Origin: Allorhizocola rhizosphaerae
GTDB taxonomy: Bacteria > Actinomycetota > Actinomycetes > Mycobacteriales > Micromonosporaceae
DNA: 50,208 nt
Direction of reading: 5' to 3'
Assembly: GCF_003426775.1 (NCBI RefSeq)
Contig: NZ_QJUG01000037.1
Location: forward strand, 1-50,208
Numbering within the stretch: the first letter of the stretch is position 1; every line of letters starts with the position of its first letter. The notes under the pieces were generated by a model. It saw only the letters and a program-made list of their open reading frames with translations, was not told where the DNA came from and did no database searches. The position numbers were made by a program, and so were the translations under genes. Shown piece after piece: positions 23,193 to 30,060 of the stretch.

Positions 23193-24064
23193 GGATCGAA
23201 AGCCTAAGATATTCCTATCCGGACGGGCACCAGGCCCTGCACGGCGTCGATCTGCGGATCGGGGCCGGCGAGAGGGTCGCCCTACTGGGGCCCAATGGCG
23301 CGGGCAAGACCACCCTCGTCTTGCACCTCAACGGGATCCTTCCCGCGCCGCGAATGCCGGGAGCTGCCGGCTCGGTCACGGTCGGCGAACAGCGCATCGA
23401 TCCCGCCGACCGGGCCGGGTTGACCGAGATCAGGCGGCGGGTCGGCATCGTGTTCCAGGACCCGGACGACCAGTTGTTCCTGCCCACTGTCGCCGAGGAT
23501 GTGGCGTTCGGCCCGGCCAACCTGGGCCTGCGCGGCGACGCGCTGCACGCCCGCGTCGACGAGGCGCTCGCGGCCGTGGGCATGCTCGACCACAAGGGCC
23601 GCGCGCCGCACCACCTGTCGCTGGGCCAGCGGCGCCGGGTCGCGGTCGCCACCGTGCTCGCGATGCGCCCCGAACTGCTCGTGCTCGACGAGCCATCGTC
23701 CAATCTGGACCCACAGGCGCGCCGCGAACTGGCCGAGATCCTGCTCAGTCTCACCGAAAGCGGTCTCGCCGAGCGTGGCCTGACCGAGCGTGGCCTGACC
23801 GAGCGCGGCCTCCTTGCTGAAAGCGGCCTGACCGAGCGCGGCCTGACCGAAAGCGGCCAAGCATCCGCGCCCGTCACCATGCTGATGGTCACCCATGACC
23901 TGCCATACGCGCTGCAGCTTTGCGAGCGCGCCGTCATCCTCGACGAGGGCCGCATTGTCGCCGACGGCCCGACCGGCGAGCTGCTCGCCGACGCCGACCT
24001 GCTGGCGCGTCACCGTTTGGAGCTCCCGTTCGGCTTCTCGCCCCACGTCACCACCATGCCCTGA
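23180..24064 (+). CDS. cbiO: ECF transporter ATPase CbiO/NikO with inserted tandem repeats
   Basis: The protein has 294 residues from the ATG at 23180, with GGAGG upstream. Walker A is GPNGAGKTT (37-45), the Q loop is VFQDPDDQLF, the signature is LSLGQRRR, Walker B is LLVLDEPSSNLDP, and the H loop is MVTHDLPYA. Between the D loop and the H loop, where family members have only a short helix, lies an extra segment of seven LTERG/LTESG-type units. All catalytic motifs remain in frame. The ATPase energises metal uptake at the membrane with CbiM and CbiQ. Confidence 0.92.
   Translation: MEALRIESLRYSYPDGHQALHGVDLRIGAGERVALLGPNGAGKTTLVLHLNGILPAPRMPGAAGSVTVGEQRIDPADRAGLTEIRRRVGIVFQDPDDQLFLPTVAEDVAFGPANLGLRGDALHARVDEALAAVGMLDHKGRAPHHLSLGQRRRVAVATVLAMRPELLVLDEPSSNLDPQARRELAEILLSLTESGLAERGLTERGLTERGLLAESGLTERGLTESGQASAPVTMLMVTHDLPYALQLCERAVILDEGRIVADGPTGELLADADLLARHRLELPFGFSPHVTTMP
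23750..23857 (+). repeat. 15-nt minisatellite inside cbiO
   Basis: Seven consecutive units follow the pattern CTGACCGAGCGCGGC. Six are 15 nt and the fifth is 18 nt, encoding LTESG, LAERG, LTERG, LTERG, LLAESG, LTERG and LTESG. All keep the frame. High identity between units 3, 4 and 6 suggests recent expansion. Confidence 0.85.
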
Positions 24065-24081
24065 CTGACGTGGCAGGCGAG

Positions 24082-24642
24082 TCAGGAGCGGCGAGCGGGT
24101 TCGCGGGCGGGGGTGAGGGAAGCCGGCGCGCCGGTTACGCGGATTTCCTGCTCGACGGTCCTGATGAGGCGTGAGGCGGCGAACCAGGTTTGGGCCTTGC
24201 CGTAGTAAACGTCCGCGGGGCGGTCGTCACGTCGCGCGACGACGAACCAGGGCAGGAACAGCCGGATGACCAGCACGAGCGGGATCACGGCCAGCACCAC
24301 GAACCGTTGGGCGATGAGCAGGACGAGCAGCACGACGAGCACCAGCACGCCCAGGTAGGTGAGCAACGCGCCGAGGAAGTTATGGCCGAACATGTCGGTC
24401 AGCAGCGAGGGCTCAGAACCGTTGCGCGACGCCCGCTTCGGGGGCATGCGAGACGGCCGCCACGGTAGCCAGCGCCGGTTGACGGTCCAATCCTGCTGGT
24501 TGTTGCCGTACTGAACGCGCACAAGCCAAGTCTGCCACCATTCTTCGAGAAGGTCAGCTGATGGCCGGTCGTCGTCCGAAAGTTTCGATCCGTACGCCTC
24601 CCGCCAATTCCACGAAAGGTGGGATTCCACGCGCTTGTGCAC
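24082..24642 (-). CDS. Two-helix membrane protein, function unknown
   Basis: A GTG at 24642 with AAAGGCG upstream gives 186 residues. The first 90 are soluble and rich in Trp (LEEWWQTWLVRVQYGNNQQ). Two adjacent strongly hydrophobic helices follow around residues 92-128 (LVLVVLLVLLIAQ). A charged C-terminal part includes ADVYYGKAQTWFAASRLI. I do not recognise a family. It converges with cbiO across an 18-base gap holding a weak CCTGACT/AGTCAGG hairpin. Confidence 0.65.
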   Translation of the reverse strand: MHKRVESHLSWNWREAYGSKLSDDDRPSADLLEEWWQTWLVRVQYGNNQQDWTVNRRWLPWRPSRMPPKRASRNGSEPSLLTDMFGHNFLGALLTYLGVLVLVVLLVLLIAQRFVVLAVIPLVLVIRLFLPWFVVARRDDRPADVYYGKAQTWFAASRLIRTVEQEIRVTGAPASLTPAREPARRS

Positions 24643-24700
24643 CGCCTTTCAGCCACATGGTGCCGGAAGTTCCGGAGCACCGGCGAGAGGCGGGTCGCCC

Positions 24701-25002
24701 ATGAGACAGCGGTTGATCGCGGCGGTCAGCGTGCTGAGCCTGTCGTGGCGAGCGGGTTGGTCCCGGCGCCCGCCGTGGCGCAACCGTCCGATGTGGTGTT
24801 TACCAGTGACTTTGAGGACGGCACCACGGGGCTGGTTCCGTCGCGGGCCCGCGACGCTCACGGCCGGCACGGCCCAGGCCCACGCCCGGCGTCTACCGCC
24901 TGCTGACGACCGGCACGGCCCAGGCCCACGCCCGGCGTCTAACGCCTGCTGACGACCGGACGCACCTCGGGCCGGCACGGCGCCGCCCATGATGTGCCTT
25001 GA
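24701..25002 (+). pseudogene. Decayed 5' end of a secreted xylanase/CBM-type gene
   Basis: A proper start (ATG 24701 with GAGAGG) opens a signal peptide MRQRLIAAVSVLSL. A frameshift near 24743 leads to VASGLVPAPAVAQPSDVVFT, then SDFEDGTTG. After another shift the third frame reads RRGPATLTAGTAQAHA. A tandem duplication follows, and the sense resumes as VYRLLTTGRTSGRHGAAHD before a stop. The order signal peptide, DFEDGTTG, LLTTGRT, WHG-like matches the N-terminal carbohydrate-binding module of secreted xylanases. The catalytic domain is missing entirely. Confidence 0.6.
24864..24955 (+). repeat. 46-nt tandem duplication within the decayed gene
   Basis: Units 24864-24909 and 24910-24955 are identical except one base (CTACC versus CTAACG context). 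46 is not a multiple of 3, so the duplication itself breaks the frame. Confidence 0.85.
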
Positions 25003-25095
25003 CCTCTAAGCAGGTCGCCAAAAGCCTGTCCGGAACGTCGACAAACCGTGGCCAGGTCACTGCCGGGATAGCCGCCGAAGCTACGGACAACACTT

Positions 25096-25111
25096 CTGAG
25101 CAGGTGCTCAG
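25096..25111 (-). terminator. Short hairpin after the AraC-family gene
   Basis: CTGAGC and GCTCAG pair around a 4-base loop immediately downstream of the regulator's stop codon on the minus strand. The stem is only 6 bp and has no T tract, so the call is tentative. Confidence 0.35.
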
Positions 25112-25115
25112 CGCC

Positions 25116-25886
25116 TCAGCCCTGCAGCAGGCGGCGATAGGCGGTCGGCGACAGCCCAACAGTGGCGGTGAAGTCGCGCACCAGGTGGGCCTGGTCGCTG
25201 TAGCCAAGCTCGGCCGCCAGCCATGCCCAATCCACATCGGACAGTGCGCGCTCCAGCGCCTCGTGTATCCGGTACCGCAGGATCACCCACTTCGGGCTGA
25301 CCCCCACCCGTTCGGCGAACAGCCGCTGCAGCTGTCGCACGGTCATGCCTTGCCGCCGGGCGAACGGCGCGACCCGCAGGATGCTCCGGTCGTGGCGGAT
25401 CTGGTCGACCAGCGCGATAACCCGCGCCGTCGCCGGATCGATCTGCGCGGGCGCGAGCGCCAGCAAGTATGCGTCGAGCGCGGCCACCCGGTCGGGCGCC
25501 TCCCAATCGAACTCCACCGACGGGAAAAGCTCCTCCGCCGGCACCCGAAGATTGGTCAACGGTTTTGAAGAGAACGGCTGGAAGGCGCCCGGGCGGAACT
25601 GCGCGGCAGTGACCCGGCCTCGCCCCTCGAGCTTGATCGAAAACAGGTCGAGCCCCACCCCGGCGATCTCGCCGATCCGCACGTCACCATAGATCCCGAA
25701 CACCGCGTTGACCGAGGGATGCGGCACGACCTGCTGCTCGAACGGTTGCTCCAGGTCCCAGTCGATCAGCCAATAGTGCTCGATGAACGGCCGCAGCGCG
25801 GGCGCGGGCAGGTGCCGCCGGAAGTCGACGCGCGCCATCATGCCCGCGGGATCGACGATCCCCCTGGTGTCCTGGCGCGGTCGCAT
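25116..25886 (-). CDS. AraC-family transcriptional regulator
   Basis: The protein has up to 256 residues. The N-terminal part (about 20-145) is a cupin-like sensor domain of the type with FIEHYWLIDWDLEQPFEQQV and VTAAQFRPGAFQPF. The C-terminal AraC/XylS domain has two helix-turn-helix units: MTVRQLQRLFAERVGVSPKW, then WLAAELGYSDQAHLVRDFTA and GLSPTAYRR. The likely target is the divergent gene 42 bases away. The start may instead be the Met-Met pair near residue 16, because no clear ribosome site precedes the first ATG. Confidence 0.88.
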   Translation of the reverse strand: MRPRQDTRGIVDPAGMMARVDFRRHLPAPALRPFIEHYWLIDWDLEQPFEQQVVPHPSVNAVFGIYGDVRIGEIAGVGLDLFSIKLEGRGRVTAAQFRPGAFQPFSSKPLTNLRVPAEELFPSVEFDWEAPDRVAALDAYLLALAPAQIDPATARVIALVDQIRHDRSILRVAPFARRQGMTVRQLQRLFAERVGVSPKWVILRYRIHEALERALSDVDWAWLAAELGYSDQAHLVRDFTATVGLSPTAYRRLLQG

Positions 25887-25928
25887 TTCTTCAAGCTATC
25901 GCGACCCCCCGACAATACCGTTGCGCCC

Positions 25929-26504
25929 ATGACGACCAGCACAAGCCGCCTGCTGCACCAGGCGGCCACCGCCGGGGTGCCGATTGTGCAGGGCATCGAC
26001 GAAAGCCAGTTCGATCGGGGGACGCCCTGCGCCGAGTTCACTGTCCGCGAGCTGATCAACCACCTGTTCCACGTGATCATCGGCTTCCAGTCGCTCGCGG
26101 TCAAGCAGACCTTCGACTTCAGCACGACGCCCGGCTACGTGCGGGCCGGCGACTGGCGTGCCCGCTTCGAGCACGAAACGGCGATCCTCGTGAAGGCGTG
26201 GGCCGAACCGTCCGCATTGGACGGTGTGTCGCCCGGCATGGGGCTGCCGCAGGAAACCGTCGGCGCCCTGGCAGTGCTCGACCTCACCATTCACGTCTGG
26301 GACCTGGCCCGCGCCACGGACCGCGAATACGAGGCCGCACCGGAGATCACTGCCAGGCTCTCGGCGCTCGCCGAGCAGATGGGTCCGACGGCCCGTCAGT
26401 GGAAAATTCTTGCCGATGTGGTACCAGTTCCGCCCACGGCGAGCCCGTTCGAGCGCCTACTCGGTTTGACCGGCCGGGACCCTTGGTGGCGTGGCCGCTC
26501 GTAG
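25929..26504 (+). CDS. DinB-like metal-binding protein, TIGR03086/maleylpyruvate isomerase-type family
   Basis: The protein has 191 residues. TPCAEFTVRELINHLFHVI near the N-terminus and LDLTIHVWDLARAT near residue 120 carry the His residues that bind a divalent metal in the four-helix DinB/MDMPI fold. The actinobacterial TIGR03086 group shows the same phrases. Some relatives are mycothiol-dependent enzymes; the reaction here is unknown. It is divergent from the AraC regulator, and its 3' end overlaps the convergent membrane-protein gene by 48 bases. Confidence 0.82.
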   Translation: MTTSTSRLLHQAATAGVPIVQGIDESQFDRGTPCAEFTVRELINHLFHVIIGFQSLAVKQTFDFSTTPGYVRAGDWRARFEHETAILVKAWAEPSALDGVSPGMGLPQETVGALAVLDLTIHVWDLARATDREYEAAPEITARLSALAEQMGPTARQWKILADVVPVPPTASPFERLLGLTGRDPWWRGRS

Positions 26505-27479
26505 CCGCAGCATCGCCGCGAAGCACGCCCCACCCCCGAGCACGATGACGGCCACGATGATCACGCGCGCCAACGAAGCGTCCCACGGCACGGGCGTGAT
26601 CGCGCGATGGAACACAGCCGCGTTGACCATGCCCGAGAAAAGCCCGACGGCCGCCCCGCCCAGCGCGACCGCGAAGTCGCCCTCGGTGCGCACCAACGCA
26701 TACACCGCGGCAGCGATCGCCGCGAGCGCGGTCACGGTGGACCACAGCTGCGCGCTGAACAACTGCCCGACGATCGCCCCGAACGTCAGGTTGCCCGCGT
26801 CCACTTCCCGCGAGACGCCATACCCCAACGCCAACGCGCTCCCGAGCATCACCAACACCGCCAACACGGGCGTGATCCGCCGCCGCACCAGCCCCAGCAA
26901 CGCGACCAACCCCGCGCCCACGATCGCCAGACCCCACCACAGCCCAGCGGGCGGCGGCGGCATCCACTCCAGCACACCGTTGACGGACAGCGGCGTGGCG
27001 TCGACCCGCATCGGTACCGTCCAATCACGAATGTGCTGCGGCGTGTCGGCCCGCGGCTCCGCAACCCCGGCAGGCGGCAGCGCCCGCTGGTCATGCCACC
27101 GGTAGACCGGCTCCTGCGCGACCTTTTTCCACTCAGGAGGGACCGTCGGGTCGGCATGCGCGGGCGGATCCACGTGAGCAATCGTCACGTTCAGATATGT
27201 CGCCGGGGAGTGGATGTTTTCGTACACCCCGTCCGGCCGCACCTCCAGATATGGCTCGCCCTGGTAGCCGAGCACCTCCACATTGCGCCCGCTCCGGTTC
27301 GTCAGCTGCAGCCGCGCACCCGCCTCGATCATCTTGACTTCGAGGCCGGCCAACACTGGCGCCTGCACGATCCGCGACAGGTAGTTGGTCGCGTCCGGGG
27401 CGTCCGCCCCGTGCGCGTGCGCCGGAACCGGGGTCGACAGCACGAGCGCGATCACGACCAACACCAACCGCAGCAGCAT
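26457..27479 (-). CDS. Exported membrane protein of the copper/redox cluster, function unknown
   Basis: The protein has 340 residues. It has a signal peptide ending AHAHG, an extracytoplasmic domain (about 24-175) with LTNRSGRNVEVLGYQGEPYL and HSPATYLNV, and then six membrane helices (about 178-330). The soluble domain contains several His and reads like a beta-rich domain exposed outside the membrane. Similar proteins occur beside copCD and ycnI genes in actinomycetes, so a role in copper handling is inferred from context only. It lies 15 bases after the DsbA-like gene. Confidence 0.7.
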   Translation of the reverse strand: MLLRLVLVVIALVLSTPVPAHAHGADAPDATNYLSRIVQAPVLAGLEVKMIEAGARLQLTNRSGRNVEVLGYQGEPYLEVRPDGVYENIHSPATYLNVTIAHVDPPAHADPTVPPEWKKVAQEPVYRWHDQRALPPAGVAEPRADTPQHIRDWTVPMRVDATPLSVNGVLEWMPPPPAGLWWGLAIVGAGLVALLGLVRRRITPVLAVLVMLGSALALGYGVSREVDAGNLTFGAIVGQLFSAQLWSTVTALAAIAAAVYALVRTEGDFAVALGGAAVGLFSGMVNAAVFHRAITPVPWDASLARVIIVAVIVLGGGACFAAMLRLRAATPPRVPAGQTE

Positions 27480-27494
27480 GAGGGGAACCTAGCT

Positions 27495-28226
27495 CTAGCT
27501 CGTGGGCGTGGGCGCCGCACCCCCGGCTTCATTGACTGCTGCCACTATAGCCGCCGCGTTCGCCTGGACCTTCTTGCCATTGACAAACACCGTGGGGGTA
27601 CCGGTCACGCCCGCCGCCCCCGCGTCGTCGGACACCTTCTTGGCCCAAGTCACGTATCGCTTGTCCTTCACGCACTGGCTGAACTCCTCGGTGAGCCCGG
27701 CCTGCAGCCCCAAGCTGATCAGCTGCGCGTCGTCGGGCCCCGCCGACCCCTCGGCCGGCTGGTTGGTGAACAGCGCGTCCACGTATTCGGTGAACCTGCC
27801 GCCGTCCGCCGCGCACCCGGACGCGGCCGACGAGCGCGTCGAATACCGGTTTGTCGAGAAGCGGTCCAGATAGGCGACCGGATGAGTCACCAGTGTGATC
27901 TTGTTTTCGCTCACCAACCGGGTCAGCTCGTCCTTGGCGTCGTCGTGGAACACCTTGCAGTAGGGGCAGATGAAGTCGATGTAGTCCTCGACCACCACCG
28001 GCCCCGACCCCGTCACGACGGCGTTGCCATCCTTGTTGGCGCCGGTCGGGACGTTAACCTTGCCGGCCTTCTGGTTGGCATACACCCCCCAGCCGATGAA
28101 CCCGCCGATCACGATCACCAGCACGGCGGTCACCGACGTCCAGATGGCCCGCTTGCGCCGCTTCTCGCGGGCTAGCTGCTCCCGCACCACCCGCGCCGCG
28201 GCCCGACGATCCTCACGCTTGCTCAT
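27495..28226 (-). CDS. Membrane-anchored DsbA-like thioredoxin-fold protein
   Basis: The protein has 243 residues. A very basic cytoplasmic N-terminus (1-27) and one helix (28-49) anchor a thioredoxin-fold domain outside the cell. The redox motif is CPYC at 87-90 (DFICPYCKVFHDD), and the cis-Pro is in VTGTPTVFVNGKKV. It should oxidise or isomerise disulfides in exported proteins. The start at 28226 is chosen because it overlaps the end of the MauE gene. ATGs at 28229 and 28241 are alternatives. Confidence 0.88.
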   Translation of the reverse strand: MSKREDRRAAARVVREQLAREKRRKRAIWTSVTAVLVIVIGGFIGWGVYANQKAGKVNVPTGANKDGNAVVTGSGPVVVEDYIDFICPYCKVFHDDAKDELTRLVSENKITLVTHPVAYLDRFSTNRYSTRSSAASGCAADGGRFTEYVDALFTNQPAEGSAGPDDAQLISLGLQAGLTEEFSQCVKDKRYVTWAKKVSDDAGAAGVTGTPTVFVNGKKVQANAAAIVAAVNEAGGAAPTPTS

Positions 28227-28710
28227 CATCTGTTCGCACATCCCCCTCGGGTTTATTGATCCAGCCGTCGAGGGAGAAACGGCTGACCGGGTACAGCATC
28301 AAAAATATAGCCATGGCCAGGAACCCGATGTCACGCAGGATCTCCGGCAGATAATTCGGTGTCACGCCGGGCGGCAGGTGCCCGCCCTTGCTGAAGCAGC
28401 CGCAGTCGATGTTCAGGCCGCGCGCCCAGGCCGACGTGATGCCCGCGATGAACGCGACCATCGTGAGCGCGCTGATCAGCGCCGTGACGCGGGTGGCCAG
28501 TCCAATCAGGAGCAATGCTCCCAGCATGAGCTCGAAGAACGGCTGGATCGCGCCGACGGTCATGGCCACGTTGGTGGGCATGAGCTCGTAGGCCACGACG
28601 GCCCGGCCCGACGCGGGCAGGTCGGTAACCTTCAGCGCGCCCGCCACGATGAACACGCCCGCGAGCCCCAAGCGCACGAGCAAACCGATCCAAGGCAAGA
28701 AACGCTTCAT
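28213..28710 (-). CDS. MauE/DoxX-like membrane protein with CxC motif
   Basis: The protein has 165 residues and four or five membrane helices. A conserved IDCGCFSKGG motif lies in a loop after the third helix, as in MauE-type proteins that pair with exported thiol-disulfide proteins. The next gene encodes the DsbA-like partner and overlaps by 14 bases. The ATG at 28710 is favoured over 28716 because the GGAG at the repeat edge then has normal spacing. It probably re-oxidises or reduces the DsbA-like protein from the membrane. Confidence 0.82.
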   Translation of the reverse strand: MKRFLPWIGLLVRLGLAGVFIVAGALKVTDLPASGRAVVAYELMPTNVAMTVGAIQPFFELMLGALLLIGLATRVTALISALTMVAFIAGITSAWARGLNIDCGCFSKGGHLPPGVTPNYLPEILRDIGFLAMAIFLMLYPVSRFSLDGWINKPEGDVRTDDEQA

Positions 28711-28715
28711 ATTCA

Positions 28716-28890
28716 TCTCCGCAGCGGTTCGGGCCGGATCGCTGCGCGCCCGGCCCGGACCGCGCCAAAATCACGGCTTCGCCTGAACGGAGTCAAAACC
28801 TTTCTTCTCCGCAGCGGTTCGGGCCGGATCGCTGCGCGCCCGGTCCGGACCGCGCCAAAGTCACGGCTTCGCCTGAACGGAGTCCAACCC
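28716..28890 (-). repeat. Tandem duplicated 85-nt palindromic element before the mauE-like gene
   Basis: Two copies, 28716-28800 and 28806-28890, differ at only a few bases. Each contains outer arms CTCCG/CGGAG and an inner stem CGGGCCGG with CCGGCCCG. In the second copy one C is T (CCGGTCCG), which still pairs as G-U. The element fills the whole gap between the sigma factor stop and mauE and supplies the mauE ribosome site. Confidence 0.8.
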
Positions 28891-28894
28891 ATGG

Positions 28895-29422
28895 CTATGC
28901 CGCCAAGGCTGTAACGACGTCGGCGACCAGATCGGCACGGGCGCGGGCGACCCTCGATCGGATGGTGCCGACGGGCACCTCAAGCACGGCTGCGGCCTGC
29001 TCGTAGGTGAGCCCCAGCAGCTGGGTGAGCACGAACGCCTCACGCCGCTCGGGCGACAACTTCTGCAGCAGCGCGTGCGCGCTGATCCGGTCTGCATGAT
29101 CGGGATGGGCTTCGTCGACGTTCAGCGACAGCCGTTTTTCCAACCGCCTGCGGCGGCCGGAAGCACGCAGGTGGTCGGCACATGCCCGCCGCGCGATGCC
29201 CAGCAGCCAGGTGCGCGCGCTGGACCGGGCCTCGAACCGGGGCAGCGCCCGGAACGCCCGCAGATAGGTCTCCTGCGTGAGATCGTCTGCGTTGGATGTG
29301 TCGATGAGCGCGGCCACGAACCGCCACACCTCGGCCTGGGTCGCCCGCACGAAGGCCGCCTGCGCCAGGGGATCGCCGGACCGGGCGGCGATGGCCCATT
29401 CGGTCGCGGCGTCCAGACTCAC
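28895..29422 (-). CDS. ECF-type RNA polymerase sigma factor
   Basis: A GTG at 29422 gives 175 residues. Region 2 shows ADDLTQETYLRAFRALPRFE and SSARTWLLGIARRACADHLR. Region 4 shows SPERREAFVLTQLLGLTYEQ, then AAAVLEVPVGTIRSRVARA. This is the compact two-domain layout of ECF sigma factors. It is head-to-head with a zinc-finger anti-sigma-like gene and upstream of mauE and the DsbA-like gene. It probably responds to copper or thiol stress at the envelope, an inference from context. Confidence 0.92.
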   Translation of the reverse strand: MSLDAATEWAIAARSGDPLAQAAFVRATQAEVWRFVAALIDTSNADDLTQETYLRAFRALPRFEARSSARTWLLGIARRACADHLRASGRRRRLEKRLSLNVDEAHPDHADRISAHALLQKLSPERREAFVLTQLLGLTYEQAAAVLEVPVGTIRSRVARARADLVADVVTALAA

Positions 29423-29440
29423 GTGGCAAACATTACCGTG

Positions 29441-29466
29441 GGAACTTTCCTCGGCTTAGGCACGAC
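29441..29466 (+). promoter_or_regulatory. Candidate ECF-type promoter for the anti-sigma/copCD operon
   Basis: GGAAC (29441-29445) and CGAC (29463-29466) are separated by 17 bases, which resembles the GGAAC-N16/17-CGTC pattern of ECF sigma promoters. The zinc-finger gene starts 10 bases downstream, so the transcript would be nearly leaderless. Autoregulation by the adjacent sigma factor is inferred. Confidence 0.5.
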
Positions 29467-29475
29467 TACCCGGTC

Positions 29476-30060
29476 ATGCGCGCAACCTGTGATGATTTTC
29501 GCGTCGCGCTGTCGGCCCGGCTCGACGGCGAACAGACCGGCATCCCCGCCCCTCGAATCGACGCGCATCTGTCCGAGTGCGCGGCGTGCCGGGGGTGGCT
29601 GGCCGCCGCCCAGGACGTGACCCGTGCCGTGCGGCTGCAATCGGTCGACGTGCCCGACCTCACGGCTCCCATCCTCGCGGCGATTCCACGGCCTCATAAG
29701 ACAGAGCGCAGGCGCATCCTGCAGATCGCGCTCGGCCTCAGCGCCGCACTGCAGCTGATCCTCGCGATCCCGGTGCTGCTCGGTGTGCAAGACGTGGGTC
29801 ACGTCACGCGCGAGGCAGCGTCGTTCGACATCGCGCTCGCGGTCGGGTTCGCTTTGGCCGCCCGGTGGCCCGAGCGCGCCCGCGCATACCTGCCCGTGGC
29901 GTTCGTGCTCGCCGGGTGCCTGACGCTGACCAGCGCGTTCGATATCGCCGACGGGGTGACCAAGCTCGCGCACGAGGTGGGCCACGTCGCCGCGCTCGCC
30001 CAGGCGGGCCTGCTGTGGGCGCTGAGCCGGATCGCGCCGATGCGGGTGGCCCACTCATGA
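29476..30060 (+). CDS. Membrane protein with N-terminal zinc-finger (zf-HC2), anti-sigma-like
   Basis: The protein has 194 residues. The N-terminus holds His-x3-Cys-x2-Cys (IDAHLSECAACRGW), the zinc-binding anti-sigma signature. About four membrane helices follow (roughly 78-185). The opposite neighbour is an ECF sigma factor, so it probably holds that factor at the membrane until a signal arrives. Unlike typical anti-sigma proteins it has several membrane passes and little extracytoplasmic domain. Its stop overlaps copCD (ATGA). Confidence 0.78.
   Translation: MRATCDDFRVALSARLDGEQTGIPAPRIDAHLSECAACRGWLAAAQDVTRAVRLQSVDVPDLTAPILAAIPRPHKTERRRILQIALGLSAALQLILAIPVLLGVQDVGHVTREAASFDIALAVGFALAARWPERARAYLPVAFVLAGCLTLTSAFDIADGVTKLAHEVGHVAALAQAGLLWALSRIAPMRVAHS

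Noticed and set aside
24062-24087. CCTGACT/AGTCAGG hairpin between cbiO and the membrane protein
   Set aside because: A 7-bp stem with a 13-base loop partly inside the coding end is too weak for a terminator call.
25254-25506. Arg/Ala-rich frames on the strand opposite or shifted to the AraC gene
   Set aside because: Low-complexity shadows produced by high-GC codon bias.
28024-28914. Plus-strand frame with repeated LRSGSGRIAARP units
   Set aside because: The repeat units are translations of the duplicated palindromic DNA element; the rest is antisense to the DsbA- and MauE-like genes.
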